Positions 43,064 to 52,187 of a stretch of DNA of 64,000 nucleotides are shown in pieces (within the stretch, counting starts at the first letter, position 1; every line of letters begins with the position of its first letter). The stretch spans positions 1 through 64,000 of the forward strand of contig JAMFRP010000058.1 in the NCBI GenBank assembly GCA_026224775.1, given 5' to 3'. Position numbers and translations under genes: made by a program. The DNA comes from Bacteroidota bacterium. Lineage in GTDB: Bacteria > Bacteroidota > Bacteroidia > Sphingobacteriales > Sphingobacteriaceae. Below the pieces are notes generated by a model. The model ran no database searches. It was not told the DNA's origin and saw only the letters and a list, made by a program, of their open reading frames with translations.

Positions 43064-44431
43064 ATGGAAATATATTCCGTAAATCCAGTTAGCGGCGAAC
43101 AAATTAAAGCTTATACTACCCATTCCGACGAACAGATCTCGACCAAAATATCACAAACGCATGTGGCCTGGTTAAACTGGAGATTAACCGGATTTGATGA
43201 GCGTTCCAAACTGCTCATCAATATGGCTAATTTACTTAAACAGCGCAAACAGGAATTGGCTAAACTAATGGCTATGGAAATGGGCAAACCCCTACTGCAA
43301 GGTATTAGCGAAGTTGAAAAATGCGCGGCAGTTTGCGAATATTATGCTGCTAACGCAGCCAACTACCTTAAAGATCAGTTAGTAGAAACAGGAGCATCCA
43401 AAAGCTACGTTTGTTTCCAACCTATTGGTGTGGTATTGGCTATCATGCCATGGAATTTTCCATTTTGGCAGGTATTTAGATTTTTGGCGCCAGCACTTGC
43501 CGCAGGAAATTGTGGTGTACTTAAACACGCATCAAATGTACCTGGCTGTGCATTAGTTATTGAAGAAGTTGTGAAGCAAGCCGGTTTTCCTCCAAATGTA
43601 TTTCAAGCCTTATTAGCCAGTAGTAAGCAAGTGGATAAGATTATTGAAAACAAACATATTATGGCGGTTACCATAACCGGTAGCACCTCGGCGGGGCAAA
43701 AGGTAGCACAAAAGGCAGGATCGTTATTAAAAAAGACTGTGCTTGAACTTGGTGGCAGCGATGCTTATATTATTCTGGAAGATGCTCATTTGGATAAGGC
43801 GGCTGAAATATGCGTTAATAGCCGCATCATTAACAGCGGCCAAAGCTGTATAGCTGCTAAGAGGTTTATAGTAGTAAAATCTGTAGCTAAACAATTTACC
43901 GAACTGTTTCATCAAAAAATGGCAGCAAAGAAAATGGGCGAACCGTTAGATGAGGGTGTGGAAATAGGTCCGCAGGCAAGAGTAGACCTGCGTGATGAGT
44001 TACACAAGCAAGTGCAAGCATCCATAGCAAAAGGTGCAAAATGCATATTAGGCGGGGAACTTATGCCTGGTGAAAACGCGTATTACCCGCCAACTATCCT
44101 TACCCATGTAAAACCGGGCATGCCTGCTTATGATGATGAATTGTTTGGTCCGGTTGCCGCCATTATCATAGCGGAAGACGAAAATGATGCTATAGCAATT
44201 GCCAATAATAGCGTATTTGGTTTGGGGGGAGCTATTTTTACTGCGGATAAAAAGCGAGGTGAAGTGATAGCCGCTACCAAATTAGAATCGGGATCATGCT
44301 TTGTAAACTCGATGGTAAAATCAGATCCGAGATTACCTTTTGGTGGCATTAAACAATCGGGTTACGGACGGGAATTAGGCATTTTCGGGATACATGAATT
44401 TGTAAATATCAAAACGGTATATATACAGTAA
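43064..44431 (+). CDS. NAD(P)-dependent succinate-semialdehyde dehydrogenase-like aldehyde dehydrogenase
   Basis: A 455-residue aldehyde dehydrogenase from the ATG at 43064 (an upstream TTG frame adds 14 unlikely residues). MPWNFPFWQVFRFLAPALAA is the cofactor/oxyanion region, ELGGSDAYIILEDA carries the general-base Glu and NSGQSCIAAKR the catalytic Cys. Length and NSGQSCIAAKR match the YneI/Sad subgroup, which oxidises succinate semialdehyde to succinate. No GABA genes are adjacent. Substrate is by subfamily resemblance. Confidence 0.88.
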   Translation: MEIYSVNPVSGEQIKAYTTHSDEQISTKISQTHVAWLNWRLTGFDERSKLLINMANLLKQRKQELAKLMAMEMGKPLLQGISEVEKCAAVCEYYAANAANYLKDQLVETGASKSYVCFQPIGVVLAIMPWNFPFWQVFRFLAPALAAGNCGVLKHASNVPGCALVIEEVVKQAGFPPNVFQALLASSKQVDKIIENKHIMAVTITGSTSAGQKVAQKAGSLLKKTVLELGGSDAYIILEDAHLDKAAEICVNSRIINSGQSCIAAKRFIVVKSVAKQFTELFHQKMAAKKMGEPLDEGVEIGPQARVDLRDELHKQVQASIAKGAKCILGGELMPGENAYYPPTILTHVKPGMPAYDDELFGPVAAIIIAEDENDAIAIANNSVFGLGGAIFTADKKRGEVIAATKLESGSCFVNSMVKSDPRLPFGGIKQSGYGRELGIFGIHEFVNIKTVYIQ

Positions 44432-44640
44432 TGGAATTTACAGAGCTCTATCACAGAAATCATTAAGCTAAATAAAAACGTTAATTAAATATCATAATTA
44501 TTTGAACAATAGAATGTATTAACCTATAGTTAAGTAAAATTTCAGTGATTATGAATTTCGAAATGACATTTCAGATGCAATTGTGGCTCAATAAAACAGG
44601 TTAGCAGCTGTTAAAAATGATAAAACTATCGTGCGCAGAG

Positions 44641-44712
44641 GCTGTCAAAGGAGCGTAGTCGAAGTATATGGGTAGGCCTTTACGCTTATGCTTCGAGTGC
44701 CTGCATGACAAC
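44641..44712. repeat. Palindromic intergenic repeat, CTCGAA/TTCGAG family
   Basis: Imperfect inverted repeat with GTCGAAGTATATGGGTA on the left and TACGCTTATGCTTCGAG on the right around AGGCCTT, outer arms GCTGTCA / TGACAAC. It shares arm and apex words with 14745-14824. It occupies the middle of the 449-base gap before mnmA, otherwise without features apart from the mnmA promoter. Confidence 0.55.
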
Positions 44713-44864
44713 TTGCACCTGTCTGTCCACCACCTTACCAAAACCTTTTAATATTATCATAGAAATAGACAATGACGATGTGTTTTTATACCTATCGATC
44801 GCCAACACTAACAAATCTTACCCTACCCTGACCTTTGATATTATCATCATAAATCACAATAATG

Positions 44865-44872
44865 TATCTTTG
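44865..44872 (+). promoter_or_regulatory. -7 box of mnmA with very short leader
   Basis: TATCTTTG is an exact TAnnTTTG match ending 8 bases before the mnmA ATG, implying an untranslated leader of about 5 bases. A TTTG at 44834 is too far upstream to be a normal -33 element. Confidence 0.6.
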
Positions 44873-44880
44873 CAGCCAAT

Positions 44881-45969
44881 ATGAGTAAGCACGGCAGGAT
44901 ATTAGTGGCAATGAGCGGCGGAGTTGATAGTTCGGTAGCAGCAGTAATGCTGCACGAGCAGGGCTATGAAGTTATCGGCCTAACTATGAAAACCTGGGAC
45001 TATGCTTCATCCGGAGGAAGTTCAAAAGAAACCGGCTGTTGCAGTTTGGATAGCATTAATGATGCACGCGCTTTAGCCGTTGGTTATGGTTTCCCGCATT
45101 ATATATTAGACATTAGGAGTGAGTTTGGCGATTTTGTGATCGATAACTTTGTTGACGAATACCTCGCCGGCCGCACACCAAATCCATGTGTTTTATGTAA
45201 TACCCACATTAAATGGGAAGCATTGCTTAAACGTGCCGATAAACTGGATTGCGAGTTCATCGCGACCGGGCATTATGCTAACATCCGTTTACAGGATAGC
45301 GGTAGATATGTTATTTCAAAGGGTAAGGACGAAAATAAAGACCAGTCTTATGTACTTTGGGGCGTATCACAAAAGAATTTAGCCCGTACCCGTTTCCCAT
45401 TGGGTAGTTTCTCTAAACCTGAAATCAGGCAAATGGCTTTAGATATGGGCCAGATTGAACTTGCAGGTAAAAGCGAAAGCTACGAAATATGCTTTGTGCC
45501 TGATAACGATTACAGATCATTCCTGCGCCATAAGGTAGAGAACCTGGAAGAACGCGTTGCCGGTGGTAACTTTGTTTTAGCAGATGGCACCATAGTAGGC
45601 AAGCACCAGGGTTATCCTTTTTATACCATCGGGCAGCGTAAGGGCTTGGGCATTGCTTTAGGGCAACCAATGTTTGTTACCAATATTGATCCGGTTACCA
45701 ATACTGTTGTTTTAGGTACTGCCGATCAGCTGGAACGTAAACAAGCCTGGGTTAAAAATCTTAATCTGGTTAAATACGAAAGCATAACCGAACCGTTAGA
45801 AGCGGTTACCAAAATACGTTATAAGGATGCAGGTACTCAAAGCACCATTTTACAAATGGGCGAACACATTAAGGTAGACTTTATGCACAACGTATCTGGC
45901 ATAGCACCCGGGCAGTCGGCAGTATTTTATGAAGGCAATGATTTGCTTGGCGGTGGCTTTTTGATGTAG
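44881..45969 (+). CDS. mnmA: tRNA-specific 2-thiouridylase
   Basis: A 362-residue MnmA. PP-loop SGGVDSSVAA, the catalytic Cys in NPCVLCNTHIKW and the persulfide Cys in SYEICFVPDNDYRSFL. It thiolates U34 of tRNAs for Lys, Glu and Gln using ATP and sulfur relayed from IscS. Monocistronic with its own -7 box at 44865. The 45970-46283 interval that follows is A-rich. Confidence 0.96.
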   Translation: MSKHGRILVAMSGGVDSSVAAVMLHEQGYEVIGLTMKTWDYASSGGSSKETGCCSLDSINDARALAVGYGFPHYILDIRSEFGDFVIDNFVDEYLAGRTPNPCVLCNTHIKWEALLKRADKLDCEFIATGHYANIRLQDSGRYVISKGKDENKDQSYVLWGVSQKNLARTRFPLGSFSKPEIRQMALDMGQIELAGKSESYEICFVPDNDYRSFLRHKVENLEERVAGGNFVLADGTIVGKHQGYPFYTIGQRKGLGIALGQPMFVTNIDPVTNTVVLGTADQLERKQAWVKNLNLVKYESITEPLEAVTKIRYKDAGTQSTILQMGEHIKVDFMHNVSGIAPGQSAVFYEGNDLLGGGFLM

Positions 45970-46283
45970 TGTGTGTACCACAGTACGAATGAAACAGTTG
46001 GTACATTTGGTACAATTTAACCCTCAAAAACGCCCTAAAAAGCCCTAAAAAAGCGGTTATTATCTACCGATTCAGCTGCTTTTAAAGCCAAAAATGCTGA
46101 AATAATGGCTAAAAAAATGAAAATCATGACTAAAAAAGCTCAAAAAACAGCCTTTTTAAACATTTTTTACCCGTCATTTTAACAAAAAACCCGTCAGTTT
46201 TACATCATTTCAATACACCATTGCTAAAAACAAGTTTGCGTTTCGCTTTCTTTATGTTTTATTTGCAGAAAAAAATTGCTTAA
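45970..46283. other. A-rich intergenic region between mnmA and topA
   Basis: Contains short direct repeats (GCCCTAAAAA twice near 46031-46050, CCCGTCA twice near 46171-46198) and long A runs. A TTTG near 46237 followed by TTTATTTG near 46259 may be the topA promoter. No gene or clear terminator is visible. Confidence 0.4.
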
Positions 46284-48629
46284 ATGGCCAAAAATCTATT
46301 GATAGTTGAATCACCGGCGAAAGCCAAAACCATAGAAGGTTACCTCGGTAAGGACTTTACAGTGAAATCGAGTTACGGCCACATACGTGATTTAATTAAG
46401 TCGGAAGATGCCATTGATATCGCCCATAATTTTGAACAAAAATACGAAGTTCCGGCAGATAAGAAACAGGTAGTAAGCGATTTAAAGAAATTAGCCAAAG
46501 AGGCAGATATGGTGTGGCTAGCATCGGACGAGGACCGCGAGGGAGAGGCCATATCATGGCACTTATTCGAAACTTTAGGTTTAAAAGACGCTACCACCAA
46601 ACGTATAGTATTCCATGAGATCACCAAGCCTGCTATTATGAAGGCTATTGAGAATCCACGCAAAATAGATTACAATTTGGTTAATGCCCAACAAGCACGC
46701 CGTGTTTTAGACCGTTTAGTTGGTTTTGAACTATCGCCTGTTTTGTGGAAAAAAGTAAAACCATCACTTTCTGCGGGCCGTGTACAATCGGTTGCTGTTA
46801 GATTGATTGTAGACCGCGAGCGCGAGGTGAATAAATTCATCTCAGAAGCCGCTTTTAAAATAGTAGCCATATTTGGCAAAGGAAAAGAAGCTTTTAAAGC
46901 TGAATTATCGGAACGCTGGGCTAAGCAAGAAGATGCCGAAAAGTTTTTACAGGATTGTATCAATGCTGACTTTGATGTGAAGTCGTTAGATACACGCCCG
47001 GCTAAACGTTCGCCTGCTGCACCTTTTACTACTTCTACCCTGCAACAAGAGGCCAGTCGTAAATTAGGTTTTTCGGTTTCACGCACCATGACTGTTGCGC
47101 AGAAGCTTTACGAATCAGGGCATATCAGTTATATGCGTACCGATTCGGTAAATTTATCTGATACAGCTTTGAATGCTGCTGCCGATGAGATCACATCTGC
47201 CTACGGCGATAAATATTATCAGCACAGGAAATATAAAACCAAGAGTGCCGGTGCGCAGGAAGCTCACGAAGCTATACGCCCAACCTATTTTAACCATCAT
47301 ACTATAGATGGTGATAATTCCGAAAAAAGGCTTTATGAACTGATCTGGAAACGTGCGATAGCTTCACAAATGAGCGAAGCTCAGTTTGAGAAGACCACTG
47401 CAAAAATCAGTATATCAACACGTAAAGAAGAATTAGTAGCCAACGGCGAAGTAATGAAATTTGATGGTTTCTTAAAGGTTTACCTGGAATCAAACGACGA
47501 AGAAGAAGAAACTGATACCTTAACAGATAGTGAAGATACCATGCTGCCGCCTTTAACAAAAGGCCAGCGTCTGGCTTTACAGGAGTTGAGTGCAACAGAA
47601 CGTTTCTCTCGCCCACCTGCACGTTATACCGAAGCAAGTTTGGTTAAAAAACTGGAAGAATTAGGCATTGGCCGACCATCTACCTACGCTCCTACTATTT
47701 CAACCATACAAAACCGTGGTTACGTGGTTAAAGAGGAACGTGAGGGTAAGCAACGTGCATACCGCGTGTTAACACTAAAAGGTGGAAACATTGTAAAAGA
47801 AGAAAAAATCGAGAACACAGGTGCTGAAAAGAATAAGCTTTTCCCTACTGATATTGGCGCTGTTGTAAACGATTTCCTGGTAAATCACTTTGAGGGTATA
47901 GTCGATTTTAACTTTACCGCCAGCGTTGAAAAACAGTTTGATGAGATAGCGCAGGGATTAATGGAGTGGACGAAAATGATCCGCACATTCTATGATCCGT
48001 TTCATGAGAACGTAGAAAGCACTATAAAAACTGCTGATAAAGCTACCGGTGAACGCGACTTAGGTTTACACCCGGTAAGTGGCAAGAAAGTTTCTGTACG
48101 CATAGGTCGTTACGGCCCATTTGTACAGGTTGGCGATAATGCTACCGAAGAAGAGCCGGAGAAGCCGCTGTACGCGAGTTTGCGCAACGGCCAAAGCATT
48201 GAGACGATCTCGATAGAAGATGCCTTAGAACTATTTAAACTACCTAAAAAGGTGGGTATATTTGAGGACAAGGACATGACTGTTGCCATTGGTAAATTTG
48301 GCCCCTACATTAGGCATAACAGCGTATTTGTTTCTTTGCCAAAAGGTATCGATCCGTTAGATGTTACGGAAGAAGGTGCTATAGAACTGATATTAGAGAA
48401 ACGTAAAAAAGACGCCGAAAAACTGATTAAAGCATTTGATGAAGACCCTACCGTTAAAATATTGAATGGCAGATGGGGCCCGTATATAGAATTCGGTAAG
48501 CAAAACGTTAAAATCCCTAAAGATAAACAACCGCTTGATTTAACTTTTGAAGAGTGTAAAGCATTAGCTGCCGCTGACGAAAAAGCCCCTAAAAAAGGCG
48601 CTAAGAAGTTTGCCAAAAAGAAGAAGTAG
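46284..48629 (+). CDS. topA: DNA topoisomerase I
   Basis: A 781-residue type IA topoisomerase. Toprim residues Glu9 and Asp82/Asp84 (SDEDREGEAISWH), catalytic Tyr283 in ISYMRTDSV. Instead of zinc fingers the C-terminus has repeated glycine-rich strands (VRIGRYGPFVQVG, VAIGKFGPYIRH, LNGRWGPYIEFG), the topoisomerase C-terminal repeat type, and a Lys-rich tail. Relaxes negative supercoils. Followed by an inverted repeat and a hypothetical gene. Confidence 0.96.
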   Translation: MAKNLLIVESPAKAKTIEGYLGKDFTVKSSYGHIRDLIKSEDAIDIAHNFEQKYEVPADKKQVVSDLKKLAKEADMVWLASDEDREGEAISWHLFETLGLKDATTKRIVFHEITKPAIMKAIENPRKIDYNLVNAQQARRVLDRLVGFELSPVLWKKVKPSLSAGRVQSVAVRLIVDREREVNKFISEAAFKIVAIFGKGKEAFKAELSERWAKQEDAEKFLQDCINADFDVKSLDTRPAKRSPAAPFTTSTLQQEASRKLGFSVSRTMTVAQKLYESGHISYMRTDSVNLSDTALNAAADEITSAYGDKYYQHRKYKTKSAGAQEAHEAIRPTYFNHHTIDGDNSEKRLYELIWKRAIASQMSEAQFEKTTAKISISTRKEELVANGEVMKFDGFLKVYLESNDEEEETDTLTDSEDTMLPPLTKGQRLALQELSATERFSRPPARYTEASLVKKLEELGIGRPSTYAPTISTIQNRGYVVKEEREGKQRAYRVLTLKGGNIVKEEKIENTGAEKNKLFPTDIGAVVNDFLVNHFEGIVDFNFTASVEKQFDEIAQGLMEWTKMIRTFYDPFHENVESTIKTADKATGERDLGLHPVSGKKVSVRIGRYGPFVQVGDNATEEEPEKPLYASLRNGQSIETISIEDALELFKLPKKVGIFEDKDMTVAIGKFGPYIRHNSVFVSLPKGIDPLDVTEEGAIELILEKRKKDAEKLIKAFDEDPTVKILNGRWGPYIEFGKQNVKIPKDKQPLDLTFEECKALAAADEKAPKKGAKKFAKKKK

Positions 48630-48633
48630 TGAG

Positions 48634-48706
48634 TAGTTGGATTAAGTTGATTGAGTTAAGTAGTTTGTAACCATTCACTTAATCAACTAATAAACCCAAT
48701 CAACTA
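48634..48706. repeat. Degenerate inverted repeat between topA and next gene
   Basis: GTTGGATTAAGTTGATTGAG on the left and CACTTAATCAACTAATAAAC plus CCAATCAACT on the right are partly complementary, with several AGTTGATT/AATCAACT words. It resembles the repeat at 37471-37546. It nearly fills the 80-base gap. Confidence 0.5.
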
Positions 48707-48709
48707 ACA

Positions 48710-49114
48710 ATGATTAAAGACCTTCCTGAAAATAGAGTTGAAGATATAGCCGTAGCTGTGGCGCTTGAAAAAGAAAGTGCCGAAACCAAGCTATGGTATG
48801 TGTACCTGATCAACCTAAAAAAAGAGGCGATAGAGAATGTATTGGTCACATCCAAAGGATATGGTGAGAAGGATGGCGAACCTGTAAAAACTTCTGTTTT
48901 GCGCCACATGTTTCCTGTTGTGCCCAGCGACTCATTTGTATTGATTGAACCTATTGATGAGCAGACCTTTGGTTTAAATAATGAATATTGGATAAGCTAT
49001 TACATCGGCAATGAGATTTTCGATAAGAAATTCATCTTCCTGCCTGAAAGTATTGTGGAAATGCATTTTATTAAGCTGCCGGTTGTGAATAAGCCCGGGG
49101 TGATGATACGATAG
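48710..49114 (+). CDS. Conserved-looking hypothetical protein
   Basis: A 134-residue soluble protein, MIKDLPENRVEDIAVAVA at the start and SIVEMHFIKLPVVNKPG near the end. The pattern of beta strands (WYVYLINL, SFVLIEPID, YWISYYIG) suggests a compact all-beta or alpha/beta fold. No family recognised with confidence. It follows topA and shares no overlap with neighbours; a palindromic repeat lies downstream. Confidence 0.75.
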   Translation: MIKDLPENRVEDIAVAVALEKESAETKLWYVYLINLKKEAIENVLVTSKGYGEKDGEPVKTSVLRHMFPVVPSDSFVLIEPIDEQTFGLNNEYWISYYIGNEIFDKKFIFLPESIVEMHFIKLPVVNKPGVMIR

Positions 49115-49162
49115 ATAATTTCTGGTTTTTAGCTATATTTATCTCGTTAAAATAAAAACAAG

Positions 49163-49254
49163 CGTCATTGCGAGGAGTGTAACGACGTGGCAATCCCAAA
49201 CTATACAGATCGACCTGCAAAGTCGGGGATTGCCACGCTTCGCTCGCAATGACG
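49163..49254. repeat. Palindromic repeat, GTCATTGCGAGGA family
   Basis: CGTCATTGCGAG (49163-49174) pairs with CTCGCAATGACG at the right end, and GGCAATCCC pairs with GGGGATTGCC further in; the apex is about 27 bases. The core matches the element at 34900-34980. It occupies the gap before the exonuclease gene. Confidence 0.85.
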
Positions 49255-49276
49255 TGGCGAAACACCTATTTACCCT

Positions 49277-49984
49277 ATGCTCGAACAATACGACCTGCAT
49301 AACCTAATGGTACTTGATATTGAAACTGTGCCACAATATAGTAGTCACGACCAGGTACCTGAGCATTTCCAAAAGCTTTGGGATCGTAAAACACAATCTC
49401 AGCGTAAGGAAGAAACCGCTGAAAACTTTTATGAACGTGCAGGTATCTGGGCCGAATTTGGTAAGATCATTTGTATATCCGTAGGAATATTCACCAATGG
49501 AAAAAGAACCGGGTTGCGTGTAAAATCTTTTGCATCGCACGATGAGAAAGAATTATTAGAAAGCTTTTCGGCTATGTTAGCTTCTCAACCATCCAACCTG
49601 ATATTATGCGCCCATAACGGTAAGGAGTTTGATTTCCCATATATCTGCCGCCGTATGCTAATTAATGGTATGCGGATGCCGGTTCAATTGGAAATAGCCG
49701 GCAAAAAACCTTGGGAGATTAATCACCTGGATACAATGGAGCTTTGGAAATTTGGCGATTATAAAAACTTCACATCTTTAAACTTACTTACCGCTATATT
49801 TAACATTCCTACCCCAAAGGATGACATTGATGGCAGCCAGGTTGGTAATGTATATTGGAATGAAAACGACCTGCCGCGCATTTGCACTTATTGCCAAAAG
49901 GATGTGGTGGCCACCGCGCAATTACTCAGGCGCTATCGTGGTGAAGAACTGATAACAGATGATTGCATAACTATTGTTAGCTAA
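49277..49984 (+). CDS. 3'-5' exonuclease, DEDD (DnaQ/PolB-like) family
   Basis: A 235-residue nuclease. VLDIETVP holds Asp14 and Glu16 (Exo I), LILCAHNGKEFDFPYICRRM is Exo II with the second Asp, and CTYCQKDVVATAQLLRRY is Exo III with the last Asp. This matches the predicted polysaccharide/PolB-like exonuclease group seen next to other repair genes in Bacteroidota. The exact substrate (DNA or RNA ends) is unknown. The stop overlaps the next start by one base. Confidence 0.85.
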   Translation: MLEQYDLHNLMVLDIETVPQYSSHDQVPEHFQKLWDRKTQSQRKEETAENFYERAGIWAEFGKIICISVGIFTNGKRTGLRVKSFASHDEKELLESFSAMLASQPSNLILCAHNGKEFDFPYICRRMLINGMRMPVQLEIAGKKPWEINHLDTMELWKFGDYKNFTSLNLLTAIFNIPTPKDDIDGSQVGNVYWNENDLPRICTYCQKDVVATAQLLRRYRGEELITDDCITIVS

Positions 49985-51693
49985 TGATATTGCAGGTAAA
50001 TCGGTTGGATATTCAGTTTAAAACACAAAACGGTTTGTTCCATGCAGTTAAAGGTATTTATTTCAATCTTAATAAAGGCGAAACCATTGGCATTGTCGGT
50101 GAGTCTGGCTCTGGCAAATCCGTTACTTCATTAGCCTTAATGCGCTTGCTTAATGCCGATCAAACCCAAATCGGCGGACAAGTAATTTTAGATAAAATCG
50201 ATCTTTTTCATTTAGCAGAAAAAGATATGCAAGCCATTAGAGGCAATCGTATAGCAATGATATTTCAGGAACCAATGAGTTCTTTAAATCCGGTATTAAC
50301 CTGTGGCTACCAGGTTACAGAATCCATACGCTTGCATTTAAAGTGTAATAAGGCCGACGCTAAAAAAAGGGCTATTGAGCTGTTTAATGAGGTGCAATTA
50401 CCACGGCCGGAAGTTGTTTTTGATAGCTACCCTCATCAACTATCCGGTGGCCAAAAGCAGCGGGTAATGATAGCCATGGCGTTAGCCTGCGATCCGGAAA
50501 TACTGGTAGCTGATGAGCCTACTACTGCCCTCGATGTAACTGTACAAAAAACTATTATTGAATTATTGCGGCGCTTAAAAGCGGAACGCAAGATGAGCCT
50601 TATTTTCATATCACATGATTTAGGTGTTGTGGGTGAAATAGCCGACCATGTATTAGTTATGTACAAAGGCGAGATTGTTGAGGAAGGTTCTGTAAAAAAT
50701 TTATTCAGCAACCCCCAACATCCATATACTAAAGGCTTGCTGGCTTGCCGCCCCTCGCCTGCTTATCACTTAAAGCAATTACCAGTGGTTAGTGATTTTA
50801 TTAATGTTGATGGCACAGGAAAAAACATCAGCATTAATAGCATTCGTGAACAATATGGATACCCACAAAGCGAACTTGATACCCGAAAAAAACAAATTTA
50901 CAGTCAGTCGCCAATTCTAACGATCAGCAAACTAACTAAAGAATATCAAATTAGCTCCGGTTTCTTTAGCCGATCAAAAGGCACTATAAAAGCTGTTAAC
51001 GACGTAAGTTTCGAAGTTTATCCGGGTGAAACCCTGGGCTTAGTTGGAGAATCGGGTTGCGGGAAGACAACTTTAGGCCGAAGTATATTGCGTTTGATAG
51101 AACCTACACTGGGCAGTATTAAATTTGAGGACGTTGATATACTATCGCTTAACAAAAAAGGCATGCGAAATATGAGGCGCCACATGCAAATCATCTTCCA
51201 GGATCCATATTCTTCGCTTAATCCCCGTCTAACTATCGGCAATGCCATTATGGAGCCACTACAGGTTCACCGATTTTATAGTAATGATGAGCAGCGCAAG
51301 CAAAAAGTGATGGAACTGCTTGAACGTGTTAATTTGATGCCTGAGCATTTTAATCGCTATCCGCATGAATTTTCGGGTGGGCAAAGGCAACGTATAGTAA
51401 TAGCCAGGGCACTTGCCTTGCAGCCTAAATTTATTATCTGCGATGAGTCGGTTTCAGCACTTGACGTATCTGTACAGGCGCAAGTACTTAATTTACTGAG
51501 AGAATTACAGCAGCAATTAAATTTAACCTATATCTTTATTTCTCATGATCTGGCTGTTATAAAACATATAGCAGACCGCATTATGGTGATGAATAAAGGT
51601 GAAATAGTAGAAACAGGTTACCCTGATGAAATCTTTAACCATCCGAAAGAAGATTATACTAAAAAATTACTTACGTCAATCCCCGGACTGTAA
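49984..51693 (+). CDS. Fused double ABC ATPase, dipeptide/oligopeptide type (DppD-DppF)
   Basis: A 569-residue protein with two ABC ATPase units. First: Walker A GESGSGKS, signature LSGGQKQRVMIAMAL, Walker B LVADEPTTALD. Second: GESGCGKTT, FSGGQRQRIVIARAL, IICDESVSALD. Each has the oligopeptide C-terminal tail (NPQHPYTKGLLACRPSP; HPKEDYTKKLLTSIPGL). It energises import (or export) of peptides or similar solutes like GsiA/YejF. The permeases and binding protein are not adjacent here. Confidence 0.92.
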   Translation: MILQVNRLDIQFKTQNGLFHAVKGIYFNLNKGETIGIVGESGSGKSVTSLALMRLLNADQTQIGGQVILDKIDLFHLAEKDMQAIRGNRIAMIFQEPMSSLNPVLTCGYQVTESIRLHLKCNKADAKKRAIELFNEVQLPRPEVVFDSYPHQLSGGQKQRVMIAMALACDPEILVADEPTTALDVTVQKTIIELLRRLKAERKMSLIFISHDLGVVGEIADHVLVMYKGEIVEEGSVKNLFSNPQHPYTKGLLACRPSPAYHLKQLPVVSDFINVDGTGKNISINSIREQYGYPQSELDTRKKQIYSQSPILTISKLTKEYQISSGFFSRSKGTIKAVNDVSFEVYPGETLGLVGESGCGKTTLGRSILRLIEPTLGSIKFEDVDILSLNKKGMRNMRRHMQIIFQDPYSSLNPRLTIGNAIMEPLQVHRFYSNDEQRKQKVMELLERVNLMPEHFNRYPHEFSGGQRQRIVIARALALQPKFIICDESVSALDVSVQAQVLNLLRELQQQLNLTYIFISHDLAVIKHIADRIMVMNKGEIVETGYPDEIFNHPKEDYTKKLLTSIPGL

Positions 51694-51712
51694 CCTGATC
51701 ACAACTTTTAGT

Positions 51713-51720
51713 TAATTTTG
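51713..51720 (+). promoter_or_regulatory. -7 box of the GNAT gene, leaderless arrangement
   Basis: TAATTTTG matches TAnnTTTG exactly and ends 3 bases before the ATG at 51724, so transcription would start at the A of the start codon if normal spacing applies. Confidence 0.5.
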
Positions 51721-51723
51721 AGG

Positions 51724-52185
51724 ATGCAAACAAATCAAATCGTCCTGAAGAGAACAAGCAATACGGAACCCGATTTTAAAAACCTGATAAGTAAATTAGA
51801 TAAGTATTTATCTGTTGCTAATGGCGATGAGGATGCATTTTATGCGCCTAACAATGTTTTAGATCCATTAGACACCGCTGTCATTGCCTATTACAATGAT
51901 AAGCCGGTTGGTTGCGGATGCTTTAAGAAATTTGATAAACAATCCGTAGAGATCAAAAGGATGTATGTTGAGCCGGAATTACGAGGCCGTGGAATTGCAT
52001 CAACCGTTTTAAATGAACTCGAAAAATGGGCAAAGGAAAGCGGATTTGAATACGTTGTATTGGAAACCGGACTGAAGCTCGACGATGCTAATGCGCTATA
52101 CCGTAAACAGGGCTATGAAATGATCGAAAACTACGGGCAATATGCAGGTATAAAAAGCAGCGTGTGTATGAAAAAAGCTTTATAA
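51724..52185 (+). CDS. GNAT family N-acetyltransferase
   Basis: A 153-residue acetyltransferase (ATG at 51724; a TTG two codons earlier overlaps the -7 box). The acetyl-CoA loop is KRMYVEPELRGRGIASTVLNE, split here as RMYVEPELRGRGIAS, and the C-terminal ANALYRKQGYEMIENYG is the family closing strand. Substrate unknown. Convergent with the anti-sigma-like gene with only 2 bases between stops. Confidence 0.9.
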   Translation: MQTNQIVLKRTSNTEPDFKNLISKLDKYLSVANGDEDAFYAPNNVLDPLDTAVIAYYNDKPVGCGCFKKFDKQSVEIKRMYVEPELRGRGIASTVLNELEKWAKESGFEYVVLETGLKLDDANALYRKQGYEMIENYGQYAGIKSSVCMKKAL

Positions 52186-52187
52186 AA

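Noticed and set aside
46106..46183. Lys-rich 25-codon ORF upstream of topA
   Set aside because: Low-complexity A-rich DNA, no promoter or family; likely chance.
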